Assembly (NCBI GenBank): GCA_002428685.1
Contig: DIXL01000088.1
Span: 1-14,165, forward strand
Source: Cloacimonetes bacterium UBA6081
Lineage (GTDB): Bacteria; Cloacimonadota; Cloacimonadia; Cloacimonadales; Cloacimonadaceae
Direction: 5' to 3'
DNA length: 14,165 bases
Shown here: in pieces, positions 1 to 7,501 of the stretch
Layout of the letters: each line of letters opens with the position of its first letter
Position numbering within the stretch: the stretch's first letter is position 1
Program-made: the position numbers and the translations under genes
Notes under the pieces: generated by a model
What the model was told of the DNA's origin: nothing
Database searches by the model: none
The model's input: the letters and a program-made list of their open reading frames with translations, nothing else

Positions 1-18
1 GCGCACACAGGCGCACGG

Positions 19-60
19 GTGGCAAACTCCGATTTGCCACAGCCGAATCGGAATTCGGCT
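19..60. repeat. Two back-to-back perfect hairpins
   Basis: Two stem-loops lie directly next to each other. The first has arms GTGGCAAA (19-26) and TTTGCCAC (33-40) around a 6-base loop. The second has arms AGCCGAAT (41-48) and ATTCGGCT (53-60) around a 4-base loop. No T-run follows on the plus strand, so a plus-strand terminator is unlikely. The window edge prevents telling whether this belongs to a longer repeat or to an upstream gene end. Confidence 0.6.
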
Positions 61-539
61 TCCCAATTCGGGCAAACACATTTGTGACATCAAATGCATG
101 ACGGAACACTAGGATGGGCAGGAACAGCTCCATTGTGAATGGTAAAATGGAGATGTGCTTGTGGAGACAGTTACTGTTTAGCCATTTTCTATTTAGGTTG
201 TTTGCCCAGGATTCAAAAATGAGTGGCCAGACAAGCATTTGCATGCTGTCCAATACGTCAGTATTGCTAATGAACTCTTGTTTTCCAGCAAAGGATTTAA
301 TTGTGCATCTCCTTTAAATCACTATTCGTCTTGGCAATACTTTTTCCGTGGATTGCATTAGCAGTTTTATCTGTTATTTTTGGTCTGTTGTTTCACATGC
401 CAAATCATAGATCTCGTTCCCACTCAGGTTCTCATCAATCGGCTACTTAGTTTTATAATAACTCACTATTGCCTTCACTTTCTTATCTACCCAGATTAGT
501 GAAAGTTTGAAGTCGATTTTTGTCAAGCAGATTCTTGAC
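61..539. other. Gene-free stretch left of the transposase remnant
   Basis: No frame on either strand gives a convincing protein. The minus strand has broken coding-like runs (for example around 430-480, in the direction of the neighbouring transposase remnant) that could be the decayed C-terminal part of that gene, but no motif is preserved well enough to claim this. No promoter or tandem repeat was seen. Confidence 0.4.
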
Positions 540-963
540 TGGCATACCCACATTTTTTTAAACAACCTTATTTTGAGCTGTAATTGTTCGGTTAATAACC
601 ACGGTCGAAAAGATATATCCCTCTGCTACCGGAGGAAATACAGACATCAATAAGTTTGTCCTCAAGGATGATATGACTCTTGCCCGGATCACTATTATTG
701 GAATAAATGGTGCTGCTAACCGGCAACAAACTATACCCCTCATCATTGTTGGCACAAGCAAAGAGGTTCAGTAGATTATAACCTCTTCCTGTTTCCTTTT
801 TGCTCGCATCATAGATATCGTTGAGACCTTCCATCTTCATAGCATGTCCCGGACAAATTTTAACACCGGTAAACTCTGCTCTCTACATACTCTTTCCGAG
901 AAAGTTTGCAATTTTTATTGCATGAAACTGCGGGTTTGTTTTTCTGTGTTTGTCATTTGGGTG
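540..963 (-). pseudogene. Decayed DDE-type transposase remnant
   Basis: Read on the minus strand, one frame gives a recognisable central piece of a transposase. A segment with KMEGLNDIYDASKKETGRGY (from 837 downward) leads through YSLLPVSSTIYSN and a KLIDV...SGSRG stretch to YLFDRGY, ending near 593. The pattern of a conserved 'MEG..(V/I)YD.S', then 'P(V/L).S.IYSN', then 'FDRG(Y/F)D' is typical of IS4-like DDE transposases, where the DRG aspartate is catalytic. The frame is interrupted by in-frame stops just after DRGY (about 590) and upstream of the KMEG segment (about 886), so it is not functional. Coding-like sequence continues upstream in the same frame to about 1260 with only two further stops, so the remnant may be longer. 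No terminal inverted repeats were identified, so I do not assign an IS family. Confidence 0.55.
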
Positions 964-1260
964 CTTCTTTGTGTTTTGTTTTTTTGTGAACAACAAGAGC
1001 GGAGCATCCACTTCTGTAAAGGATTATTTATCAACAATATGGATATATTGTTTGTCGCCATATTTCAAAACACTCCCCTTAGTATCGCTTGCAATATCGT
1101 GAATTCGGTAATCTAAACATTTATATTGGCTAACCCTCCCGATAATGTGCACACGAGCCTGTTAAGATGGTTTAAAAGGACGATTTTTTCGGGCTGGCAT
1201 GTTGCCGTCGGAGGCATATTTTGAGAAACCGGTGTCCATAGAGAGCTTGCAATTTTGGGC

Positions 1261-1924
1261 TTGTGTCGAAACACGAAGACTTGCTTTTCCCCTTCATAAA
1301 TTGCTCATCTGGCGCAGCTATGAAACAGATATTAATGATATGGCTTCCATTGATATCCATGCTTAAGAATTGAGTACGAATCTGTGGCAATCATGATCTG
1401 TAATTACGCATGTTGCATAAATCGACCACCAGGCATATTTAAAACATGAATCCGTGGACTTGCACGATATTTATAGTACTGCATTTGCATGCTTTACTTA
1501 TATATATTCTCAATTTTTGGGGGGTATGCTTAGATTCTTGAAAGCCTTACTATTTATGCATGTTATTCCCTGGTAGATGTTTATGGGTTATAACCTGCTT
1601 TTATTTAACGCAAAACAGCGGGTGTGGCCCTACATACTTCCTTGCTAACCCTGTTTTATCACGATGTATAGTCTGTTAAGCAGTTCGCAAACAATATTTT
1701 GGTGGATTTTGGGTGCATACCGGGCTGATTTAAACAGGGTGATTAAGAGCCTCACCGGGATCATCAATTCATCGTTTTTACGCACATACAGTAGGTGAAG
1801 GCAGCAACATAAGGGATAATAGTGAAATCTCTCTGGCAGTTACTGCTACCTGACAAATAAGTCTTTACAAAACAGGCAGTTCTGAAATCATGGCTGTAAA
1901 ATAACCCACAAGGAACAAACTCAA
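1261..1924. other. Gene-free stretch upstream of the helicase gene
   Basis: No open frame here looks like protein. A 72-codon minus-strand frame at 1172-1390 has no recognisable motif and lies in the decayed IS region. No convincing sigma-70 promoter for the helicase could be placed; GATAAT at 1815-1820 is a possible -10 box but lacks a good -35. Genes of the csdA type are known to have long, structured, cold-responsive leaders, so some of this gap could be leader, but nothing in the sequence shows it. Confidence 0.4.
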
Positions 1925-3778
1925 GTGCTAAAATTCACCGATATCACATTACCAGAACCGTTGCAGAGAGCAGCGGCTGCCCTAAATTACGAATCCCCAA
2001 CTCCCGTTCAGGAATTAACTATTCCCTGGCTGATGGAGAATGATGGAGACCTGATTACAATTGCTCAAACAGGAACAGGAAAAACCGCTGCTTTCGGCTT
2101 TCCCATCCTCAGCCGCACCGATATAGAAAAGCTGACTGTGCAAACTCTAATTCTATGCCCTACTCGCGAACTCTGTTTGCAGATTACCGGGGATTTCACC
2201 TCTTATGCCAAGTTCATGCCTCGCATTAAAAGCACCGCCGTATATGGCGGAGCCAGCATCCAAAAACAAAAAGACGCTTTAAGGTCAGGAGTTCACATTG
2301 TTGTGGGCACCCCAGGCCGGGTGATGGACATGATTCGTCAGGAAGTGCTAAAAATTGAGCACATCAACACTCTTGTTCTGGATGAAGCGGACGAAATGCT
2401 GAACATGGGTTTCAAAGAAGACCTGTTTAGCATAATGGAGCATACCCCGGCAGAAAAGCAGACGATGCTATTTTCTGCAACCATGCCTGCCGATGTGGCA
2501 AAATTAGCCGGAACCTTTATGAAAGACCCACATCGCATCAGCGTAGGTAATCAAAATCAGGGCGCAGAAAACATCAGCCATTTTTATTACAGAGTGCAAG
2601 CCAGAGACAAGTATTTGGCACTTAAACGCATTGCCGATATCAACCCTAAGATTTATGGCATAGTTTTTTGCCGCACCCGCAATGAAACACAGGAAATTGC
2701 CGATAAACTTCAGCACGATGGCTACAATGCCGATGCTTTGCATGGCGATCTATCTCAGGGCCAAAGAGAGCTGGTAATGAGCCGTTTCCGTTCCAAATAT
2801 GTCCAGTTGTTAATAGCTACCGATGTGGCTGCCAGAGGCTTGGATGTGGACGATTTGACCCATATTATAAATTTCCAGGTGCCTTCAGAACCGGATATTT
2901 ACATTCACCGCAGCGGCAGAACCGGCAGAGCCGGAAAAAGCGGAGTATCCATCAGCATTGTCCACAGCAAAGAAATTGCCGATCTGCGCGCCATCGAAAA
3001 ACGCCTGGGACGTGAGATACTTTACGCACAGGTTCCATCCGGACACGATATCTGCGAAAAACAGCTATTTAACTTCATCGACACTGTGGAGCGGGTTCCC
3101 GTGGAAACAGAACAGATCGAATCCTTTTTGCCCAGCGTTTATAAAAAGTTAGGCTGGATGACCCGCGAAGAACTGATTCAACGTTTTGTCTCTGTGGAAT
3201 TTAACCGTTTCCTAAGTTACTACAAAGATAGCTTTTCGATCGACGCTCCGGAAGAAAAACGCACTAAAGAAGATAAACAGAGCTTTACCTTTAAAACTTT
3301 CAGGCTTAGCATTGGCCTGCGTCAAGACCTGAATAAACGCGAACTGATGCGCTATATTAACCATCTGAAAGTAGCCCGCAGCATCGAGATCGGACAAATA
3401 GACATCTGGGACGACTATTGTTTAATAGACCTTGATGCCCGTCATGAAGATAAGCTGCTAAAAGCCATTGCCACCAATAAATATAAAGGCGTTCCGATTC
3501 TGGCTCAGATTGTAGAGCCCAAAGCCTATCCAGACAACAGAAAGCAGGTAGAGAGAAAAGAGCGTTCTTATGGCGGAAAACCCAGCGACAGGAAAGAACG
3601 TCCCTACCGTGCCAGCTCAAAATCCAGGGACTATCAGCCAGATAAGGCAATATCGGCAGCAAGAAAAGATAAACCCTTTACTCCGGTAAACCCGGATTAT
3701 AAACAAAACGCATACAGTCCCAAACCGACCGAGAGAAAAGAACGAACCAAACGCAGCAAGCAATTTGGCGATAAATAG
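1925..3778 (+). CDS. deaD: DEAD-box ATP-dependent RNA helicase, DeaD/CsdA type
   Basis: An ATP-dependent RNA helicase that remodels structured RNA, typically in ribosome assembly and cold adaptation, in the cytoplasm. The core is complete: Q-motif PTPVQ (residues 25-29), Walker A AQTGTGKT (47-54), PTREL (79-83), GG (108-109), TPGR (129-132), DEAD (153-156), SAT (184-186), ATDVAARGLD (298-307) and HRSGRTGRAG (328-337). Residues about 457-531 match the DbpA-type RNA-binding RRM found in DeaD/CsdA and DbpA. The last 85 residues are a low-complexity basic tail rich in KER/RKE motifs, probably disordered and RNA-binding. The start is GTG, with AAGGA at 1911-1915 ten bases upstream; the next in-frame ATG would cut into the Q-motif region. 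At 617 residues it fits the family. A strong terminator follows 23 bases downstream, so it is probably monocistronic. DeaD is favoured over DbpA because of length and the long tail. Confidence 0.93.
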   Translation: MLKFTDITLPEPLQRAAAALNYESPTPVQELTIPWLMENDGDLITIAQTGTGKTAAFGFPILSRTDIEKLTVQTLILCPTRELCLQITGDFTSYAKFMPRIKSTAVYGGASIQKQKDALRSGVHIVVGTPGRVMDMIRQEVLKIEHINTLVLDEADEMLNMGFKEDLFSIMEHTPAEKQTMLFSATMPADVAKLAGTFMKDPHRISVGNQNQGAENISHFYYRVQARDKYLALKRIADINPKIYGIVFCRTRNETQEIADKLQHDGYNADALHGDLSQGQRELVMSRFRSKYVQLLIATDVAARGLDVDDLTHIINFQVPSEPDIYIHRSGRTGRAGKSGVSISIVHSKEIADLRAIEKRLGREILYAQVPSGHDICEKQLFNFIDTVERVPVETEQIESFLPSVYKKLGWMTREELIQRFVSVEFNRFLSYYKDSFSIDAPEEKRTKEDKQSFTFKTFRLSIGLRQDLNKRELMRYINHLKVARSIEIGQIDIWDDYCLIDLDARHEDKLLKAIATNKYKGVPILAQIVEPKAYPDNRKQVERKERSYGGKPSDRKERPYRASSKSRDYQPDKAISAARKDKPFTPVNPDYKQNAYSPKPTERKERTKRSKQFGDK

Positions 3779-3801
3779 CCATAATAATCAATACAATCAT
3801 G

Positions 3802-3840
3802 AGAGCAGGTAAAGCTACCAAGCTACCTGCTCTTTTTTTT
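3802..3840 (+). terminator. Rho-independent terminator after deaD
   Basis: A perfect 10-bp stem AGAGCAGGTA (3802-3811) / TACCTGCTCT (3824-3833) can be extended inward by GCT/AGC, and a T-run follows immediately to 3840. It lies just after the deaD stop codon and ends that transcript. Confidence 0.9.
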
Positions 3841-3882
3841 GAACCGGTGCCATGTTAAACAACTTGTTAAGCAAAAATATGC

Positions 3883-3992
3883 TGTCGTTCCCGCAATCTT
3901 ATACTGTTATTCCCGCAATCTTATACTGTCGTTCCCGCAATCTTATACTGTCGTTCCCGCAATCTTATACTGTCGTTCCCGCAATCTTATAC
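3883..3992. repeat. 22-bp tandem array, five units, abutting the 140-bp element
   Basis: Five units of 22 bp start at 3883, 3905, 3927, 3949 and 3971. Each has a 12-base head TGTCGTTCCCGC and a 10-base tail AATCTTATAC; the second unit differs in the head (TGTTATTCCCGC). The sixth period starts at 3993, exactly where the 140-bp palindromic element begins, and the unit head is identical to the first 12 bases of that element's terminal inverted repeat. Because 22 is not a multiple of 3, the repeated peptides readable here are not evidence of coding. Confidence 0.9.
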
Positions 3993-4132
3993 TGTCGTTC
4001 CCGCGGAGGCGGGAATCCAGCACTGTCAGAATCCCGAAGGGATGACACATAATATGCTGCTATATAAACAATTATATATCGTTCTTCCAGAACTCATATT
4101 AGGGCTGGATTCCCGCCTCCGCGGGAACGACA
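3993..4132. repeat. 140-bp REPIN/MITE-like palindromic element, copy 1
   Basis: A non-coding element bounded by perfect 29-bp inverted repeats: 3993-4021 (beginning TGTCGTTCCCGCGGAGG) and 4104-4132 (its exact reverse complement, ending GGGAACGACA). Each arm has its own palindromic core, TTCCCGCGGAGGCGGGAA. The 82-bp interior carries a small hairpin ATCCC-GAA-GGGAT (4031-4043). A second copy of exactly 140 bp lies at 8085-8224. Two inverted REP-like ends around a spacer are the hallmark of REPINs, which are mobilised by RAYT transposases; a MITE is the alternative. The GCGGGAAT core also resembles the neisserial dRS3-type repeat. No transposase for it is present in this window. Confidence 0.85.
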
Positions 4133-4146
4133 AGGTCAGAGCAGTC

Positions 4147-4258
4147 TTGACGAGGCAGAAGTTTGACGAGGCAGAAGTTTGACGAGGCAGAAGTTTGACG
4201 AGGCAGAAGTTTGACGAGACAGAAGTTTGACGAGACAGAAGTTTGACGAGGCAGAAGT
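4147..4258. repeat. 16-bp tandem array, seven units
   Basis: Seven head-to-tail copies of TTGACGAGGCAGAAGT start at 4147 and repeat every 16 bases. Units five and six (4211-4242) carry GAGAC in place of GAGGC; the others are identical. The array sits about 120 bp upstream of lemA. Every unit contains TTGACG, which resembles a sigma-70 -35 box, but no matching -10 box is repeated, so a promoter role is speculative. The near-identity suggests recent expansion by slippage. Confidence 0.9.
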
Positions 4259-4379
4259 TTTAAATGATCTACCTTTTTTTAAGCTTCTTTAGATTTCATT
4301 GTAGAACAGATGTCAGAAAAAATGCTGGACATTTTTGGCACTTCATCACAAATGAACCAAAATTTAGATTGGAGCTATA

Positions 4380-4979
4380 ATGAAAAAAGGATTAATCGTC
4401 TTACTCGTTATCGTTCTGCTGGTTATCATAGCCGCAGGATGGTTTATAGGCCGTTATAATAAGATTCAAAAAGAAAAGGTAACTGTGGAAACTGCTTGGG
4501 CTCAGGTGCAAAATGTATATCAAACCCGCTATGACCTGGTTCCCAATTTAGTCCAAACCGTTCAAGGTGCAGCCAACTTTGAAAAAGAAACTCTTACCCA
4601 AGTTACCGAAGCCCGTGCCAAAATGGGTGGAAGCGTAAATCTTCCCCCTGAAGCTTTGTCTGATCCGCAAGCTTTTCAAAATTTCCAGGCTAATCAGGCT
4701 GGGCTCAGCAGTGCTCTTTCTCGATTAATGGTAGTGGTGGAAAAATATCCCGAGCTAAAAGCCAATCAGAACTTTTTGCAATTCCAGGCTCAGTTAGAGG
4801 GTATTGAAAACCGCATCAGAACAGAACGCATGCGTTATAACGATGCTGCCAAACTGTTTAACCAGCTAATTGTAGTGTTCCCCAACAACATGATTGCCAG
4901 CTTTATAAACGTAAAAGCTTTCCAGTTCTTCCAAGCAGATACTGCTGCACAGAGTGCTCCGAAAGTTCAATTTGAATAA
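4380..4979 (+). CDS. lemA: LemA family protein
   Basis: A small membrane-anchored protein of the LemA family, whose molecular role is still unclear; members are often next to membrane proteases or TPM-domain proteins. One N-terminal transmembrane helix (residues 4-24, very hydrophobic) is followed by a predicted helical bundle outside the membrane. Family hallmarks are present: NKIQKEKVTVETAWAQVQ near residue 28, RYDLVPNLV near 50, and RMRYNDAAKLFN near 155, followed by FPNNM. At 199 residues the length is normal. The start ATG has GGAG (4371-4374) at good spacing. The stop codon directly touches the start of the ferredoxin gene, so lemA and the two ferredoxin ORFs are probably co-transcribed. 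Confidence 0.93.
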   Translation: MKKGLIVLLVIVLLVIIAAGWFIGRYNKIQKEKVTVETAWAQVQNVYQTRYDLVPNLVQTVQGAANFEKETLTQVTEARAKMGGSVNLPPEALSDPQAFQNFQANQAGLSSALSRLMVVVEKYPELKANQNFLQFQAQLEGIENRIRTERMRYNDAAKLFNQLIVVFPNNMIASFINVKAFQFFQADTAAQSAPKVQFE

Positions 4980-5221
4980 ATGAAAATCCTGCTCATCTGC
5001 ATTATAGTCCTTCTTGTACTGTTGACAACAGCGGCTTTTGTGGACAATAAACCCTTTGTGGACAAAAGTCGTTGTGTTGACTGTGGTGATTGTGTGGCTC
5101 AGTGTCCAACCGGTGCGATCAGCATTTCTGGTGAAAAAGCCACGATTGACCCCGAAAATGTATCGACTGCAAGATTTGTGTGCGTGCTTGCACTTACAAA
5201 GCTATCAGGACGCCCAAATGA
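4980..5221 (+). pseudogene. Membrane-anchored double [4Fe-4S] ferredoxin, frameshifted
   Basis: An electron-transfer protein with an N-terminal hydrophobic segment (residues 3-20) and two [4Fe-4S] motifs. The first is read directly from the start: C32-x2-C35-x2-C38-x3-C42-P. The second exists only after moving to the -1 frame at the A-run 5155-5158. From 5156 the sequence reads KCIDCKICVRACTYKAIRTP and ends in a TGA at 5219-5221, giving C61, C64, C67 and C71 in an 80-residue product. Without the shift, frame 1 continues to 5282 as nonsense after residue 59. Loss of one A from a run of five explains this best: GAA-AAA-TGT would keep one frame. No canonical slippery heptamer is present, so programmed frameshifting is less likely. 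Its start touches the lemA stop, and the TGA overlaps the next ATG. Sequencing error remains possible. Confidence 0.75.
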
Positions 5222-5793
5222 AAGCTATCCATGTCCTGATTATCTTTGCAGTAATCACCTTGGCATTCAGCCTGGCTTGTAAAAAGGCAACTTTTGTGGA
5301 ATACAATATTGACCGCTCTTCATGCAACGGTTGTGGTGAATGCATCAGAGTTTACCCCAATGATGCGGTTTATTATGATACCCATGGTAAAGCAGTAATT
5401 GACCAAAGTAAGGTTGTAAGCTATATCAATAATGGTTGTAGTGATAGTGAACTTGGCACATTTTACTTCATTTCACATCAGTTGCGCAGCCAGGTGCAAT
5501 ACAGCTTTGCCTTTGATGAATCTATGGCATCTTACATTTTAATAGGTGGCAAGTATAGCCCGGAAAATGATGCCAATGCTGCTTTTATGGAGGTTCAAAG
5601 CAGGCTTGTTTCCAAAGTTTATGCCCTTGCCGCCCTTAAGAACCAGATTGATAACATCAAGACATATCAGGCCAGAGTTTCTTACTTCTTAAATCCTGTC
5701 TCCGATTTTCAGCTTCATTACATTGGCAGTGATTTCAGTCCAGATCGTTCCACACTTCATTATCTGGGAGTTGGAAGCAGCGTATATTTTTAA
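5218..5793 (+). CDS. Chimeric ORF: damaged lipoprotein ferredoxin joined to a barrel-like C-terminus
   Basis: 191 residues from an ATG overlapping the preceding TGA (ATGA), with AGGA at 5207-5210. Residues 1-20 are a hydrophobic export signal ending in SLA-C21, a weak lipobox. Residues 30-62 are one ferredoxin module, SCNGCGECIRVYPNDAVYY: the first three cysteines (C36, C39, C42) are present, but the fourth, normally followed by P, is Tyr46 (TAC, one base from TGC). The expected second module after 'AVIDQSK' (about residue 65) is missing. From about residue 80 the sequence changes to alternating hydrophobic/polar strands (for example QVQYSFAFDESMASYILIGG) and ends in VGSSVYF, with the terminal aromatic residue typical of outer-membrane beta-barrels. 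I infer that a deletion fused a ferredoxin gene to the 3' end of a porin-like gene. Whether it is expressed is unknown; a ferredoxin function is unlikely. Confidence 0.6.
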   Translation: MKAIHVLIIFAVITLAFSLACKKATFVEYNIDRSSCNGCGECIRVYPNDAVYYDTHGKAVIDQSKVVSYINNGCSDSELGTFYFISHQLRSQVQYSFAFDESMASYILIGGKYSPENDANAAFMEVQSRLVSKVYALAALKNQIDNIKTYQARVSYFLNPVSDFQLHYIGSDFSPDRSTLHYLGVGSSVYF

Positions 5794-5878
5794 AACCGTA
5801 ATTTCTAACTATACTGATACTAACTAACTCCAGATATTTAGTTTTCTGTGAGTCTTTTCCGAGATATAAAATTATTAT

Positions 5879-5906
5879 TGGACAGATGTCTGGTATCGGT
5901 TATATT
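5879..5906 (+). promoter_or_regulatory. Candidate sigma-70 promoter for the mscS operon
   Basis: TGGACA (5879-5884) and TATATT (5901-5906) are each one base from consensus and are 16 bp apart. The predicted transcription start near 5913 lies upstream of the chosen mscS ATG at 5941 and downstream of the alternative GTG at 5848, which supports the shorter gene model. Confidence 0.45.
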
Positions 5907-5940
5907 AAGTATGAGTGGAAAATATAAAATTGAGGTAGAA

Positions 5941-6792
5941 ATGCTCGCAGTATTAAATGCCCCGAATCTCTTATCCGAGTATATCACCCCGGAGCGAATC
6001 AGTCTGGTGGTTAGGGTAGCCCTTATCATCCTGATAGGAATACCTGTAATCAGGTTGATTCGTAATGTGGTTCGCAAACTGACAAAGGAACGCCTCTCAG
6101 CGCAAAGCGGGCAGTTGTTGGTGCGAACAGTATATTATGTCTCCATTTTGATCATGTTGATAAGCATACTTAACGAGTTTGGCTTCAAACTTTCTGCCCT
6201 TTTGGGAGCAGCCGGGGTGTTCGGTATTGCAATTGGCTTTGCATCCCAAACCAGTATTTCCAATATTATCAGCGGAATATTCCTGATTTCCGAAAAACCT
6301 TTTGTGATTGGAGACATTGTTCAAATAGGGACTACATTGGGCTTTGTGGAATCCATAGACTTATTGTCCATAAAGCTGAAAACTCCGGACAACCGTTTTG
6401 TCCGTGTCCCCAATGAAACCATGATCAAAACAGAAGTTATGAATATCACCCGCTATCCCATTCGTCGAGCAAATATAAGTGTTTCAGTAAGCTATAATGA
6501 AGACCTGGAACGGGTTTTGGCCGCGTTGGCAGAAGTTGCAGCCAACGAACCCTTGGCTTTGGCGGAACCGGCACCCTTAATTCAACCGGACAGCTTTGGC
6601 GATAGTGGGATAAATATAAACTTTGGAGTGTGGGGAAAGAAGGATGATATTTTCCCCTTGAAAACGTCTTTGATGCTTGCCATCAAGAAAAAGTTTAATC
6701 AAGAAAACATCGAAATTCCCTATCCCCATCTAACGGTTGCCAACCTTGGGGATTTTAACAATAAACCTAATAAACCGAATAAGGAAGTGTAA
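5941..6792 (+). CDS. mscS: Small-conductance mechanosensitive channel, MscS family
   Basis: An inner-membrane channel that opens under membrane tension to release solutes after osmotic downshock. The chosen ATG has GAGG at 5932-5935 and gives 283 residues, close to E. coli MscS; an in-frame GTG at 5848 would add 31 residues with no ribosome binding site. Transmembrane helices lie at about 19-41 and 60-79. The pore-lining TM3 at 84-115 shows the Gly/Ala-packed pattern GAAGVFGIAIGFASQTSISN, then a PF..GD.V.I beta-domain motif (120-129) and VPNETM (156-161), as in the family. The C-terminal alpha/beta domain ends in an Asn/Lys/Pro-rich tail (NNKPNKPNKEV). The HAD phosphatase gene starts one base after its stop codon, so the two are co-transcribed. 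Confidence 0.93.
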   Translation: MLAVLNAPNLLSEYITPERISLVVRVALIILIGIPVIRLIRNVVRKLTKERLSAQSGQLLVRTVYYVSILIMLISILNEFGFKLSALLGAAGVFGIAIGFASQTSISNIISGIFLISEKPFVIGDIVQIGTTLGFVESIDLLSIKLKTPDNRFVRVPNETMIKTEVMNITRYPIRRANISVSVSYNEDLERVLAALAEVAANEPLALAEPAPLIQPDSFGDSGININFGVWGKKDDIFPLKTSLMLAIKKKFNQENIEIPYPHLTVANLGDFNNKPNKPNKEV

Positions 6793-6793
6793 C

Positions 6794-7501
6794 ATGACAG
6801 AAAAAAAACTCGACATCAAAGCCATCATCTTCGATATGGATGGCACCCTGATCGACAGCATTGTCGATATCGCTGATGCCATGAACCAAGCCCTGAAAGA
6901 ATTGGGATTCCCAGAGCACCCAGTGGAAGCTTATAAAGGCTTTGTGGGTGAAGGACTAACTGAACTTGCAAAAAAGGTTCTACCGGAAAAAAGCCAAACT
7001 CCCAAACACATTGAAGCTCTGTCCAAGAAATTCTGGGACAACTACGATTTGGCCTGGTATCTGCATACAAACATCTATCCTGGTGTGCTTTATCTGATTC
7101 AACTGGCTGTTGCCCGCAAGATGAAACTGGCCATTCTCTCCAACAAAGCCCACTATTTCACCAAGAAAATGATTCGTCATTTCTTCCGTGGAGCAATGAT
7201 TCGCCATACTAAGAATCCCTTTGGCATCTATAGTGGTGATGAGCCCGGCAAGCCTATGAAGCCAGACCCAACTACTGCCCTGGAATTGGCCGGACGCATG
7301 AAAGTAAAGCCCCAGAATATTGCTTTTGTTGGTGATTCTGAAGTTGATATGAAAACTGCCAAGAACGCCGGAATGATTGCAGTTGGTGCGGCTTGGGGTT
7401 ATAGAACCAGAAAGGAACTTTTGGCTGCCGGTGCAGACCTTGTGTTTGATAATGCAACCCAAATGACAGCCTATTTGGATGCCCAACCACTTTGCCCATG
7501 A
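6794..7501 (+). CDS. HAD-superfamily phosphatase, phosphoglycolate phosphatase-like
   Basis: A subfamily IA haloacid-dehalogenase-type phosphatase, probably acting on a small phosphorylated metabolite such as 2-phosphoglycolate; the true substrate cannot be read from the sequence. All four HAD motifs are present: DMDGT (nucleophile D14, acid D16), Ser116 in ILSNK, Lys156 in KPMKPDP, and GDSEVD (D181, D185). An alpha-helical cap lies between motifs I and II. Its length of 235 residues is normal for Gph-like enzymes. The ATG at 6794 is preceded by AAGGA (6781-6785) inside the end of mscS; an in-frame ATG at 6737 would overlap mscS by 56 bp and add an unrelated N-terminus. Its TGA overlaps the next ATG, indicating translational coupling. 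Residues 130-138 (HFFRGAMIRH) look unusual for this family and may mark divergence. Confidence 0.9.
   Translation: MTEKKLDIKAIIFDMDGTLIDSIVDIADAMNQALKELGFPEHPVEAYKGFVGEGLTELAKKVLPEKSQTPKHIEALSKKFWDNYDLAWYLHTNIYPGVLYLIQLAVARKMKLAILSNKAHYFTKKMIRHFFRGAMIRHTKNPFGIYSGDEPGKPMKPDPTTALELAGRMKVKPQNIAFVGDSEVDMKTAKNAGMIAVGAAWGYRTRKELLAAGADLVFDNATQMTAYLDAQPLCP

Noticed and set aside
114..317. 67-codon plus-strand frame at the left edge
   Set aside because: Composition is not protein-like, there is no ribosome binding site, and the sequence lies in the decayed IS region.
844..1116. 90-codon plus-strand frame rich in Phe/Cys/Val
   Set aside because: It is the antisense of the transposase remnant; the minus-strand reading has recognisable motifs and this one has none.
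3883..3992. CRISPR array
   Set aside because: The 22-bp units are contiguous with no unique spacers, and no cas gene is near.
3839..4052. Two plus-strand frames of 66-68 codons with repeated Pro/Ser/Tyr peptides
   Set aside because: They are simply the 22-bp tandem array and the palindromic element read through. The period is not a multiple of three and no ribosome binding site is present.
5151..5162. Programmed -1 frameshift in the ferredoxin gene
   Set aside because: The site has an A-run but no X-XXY-YYZ slippery heptamer and no obvious downstream structure; loss of one A is simpler.
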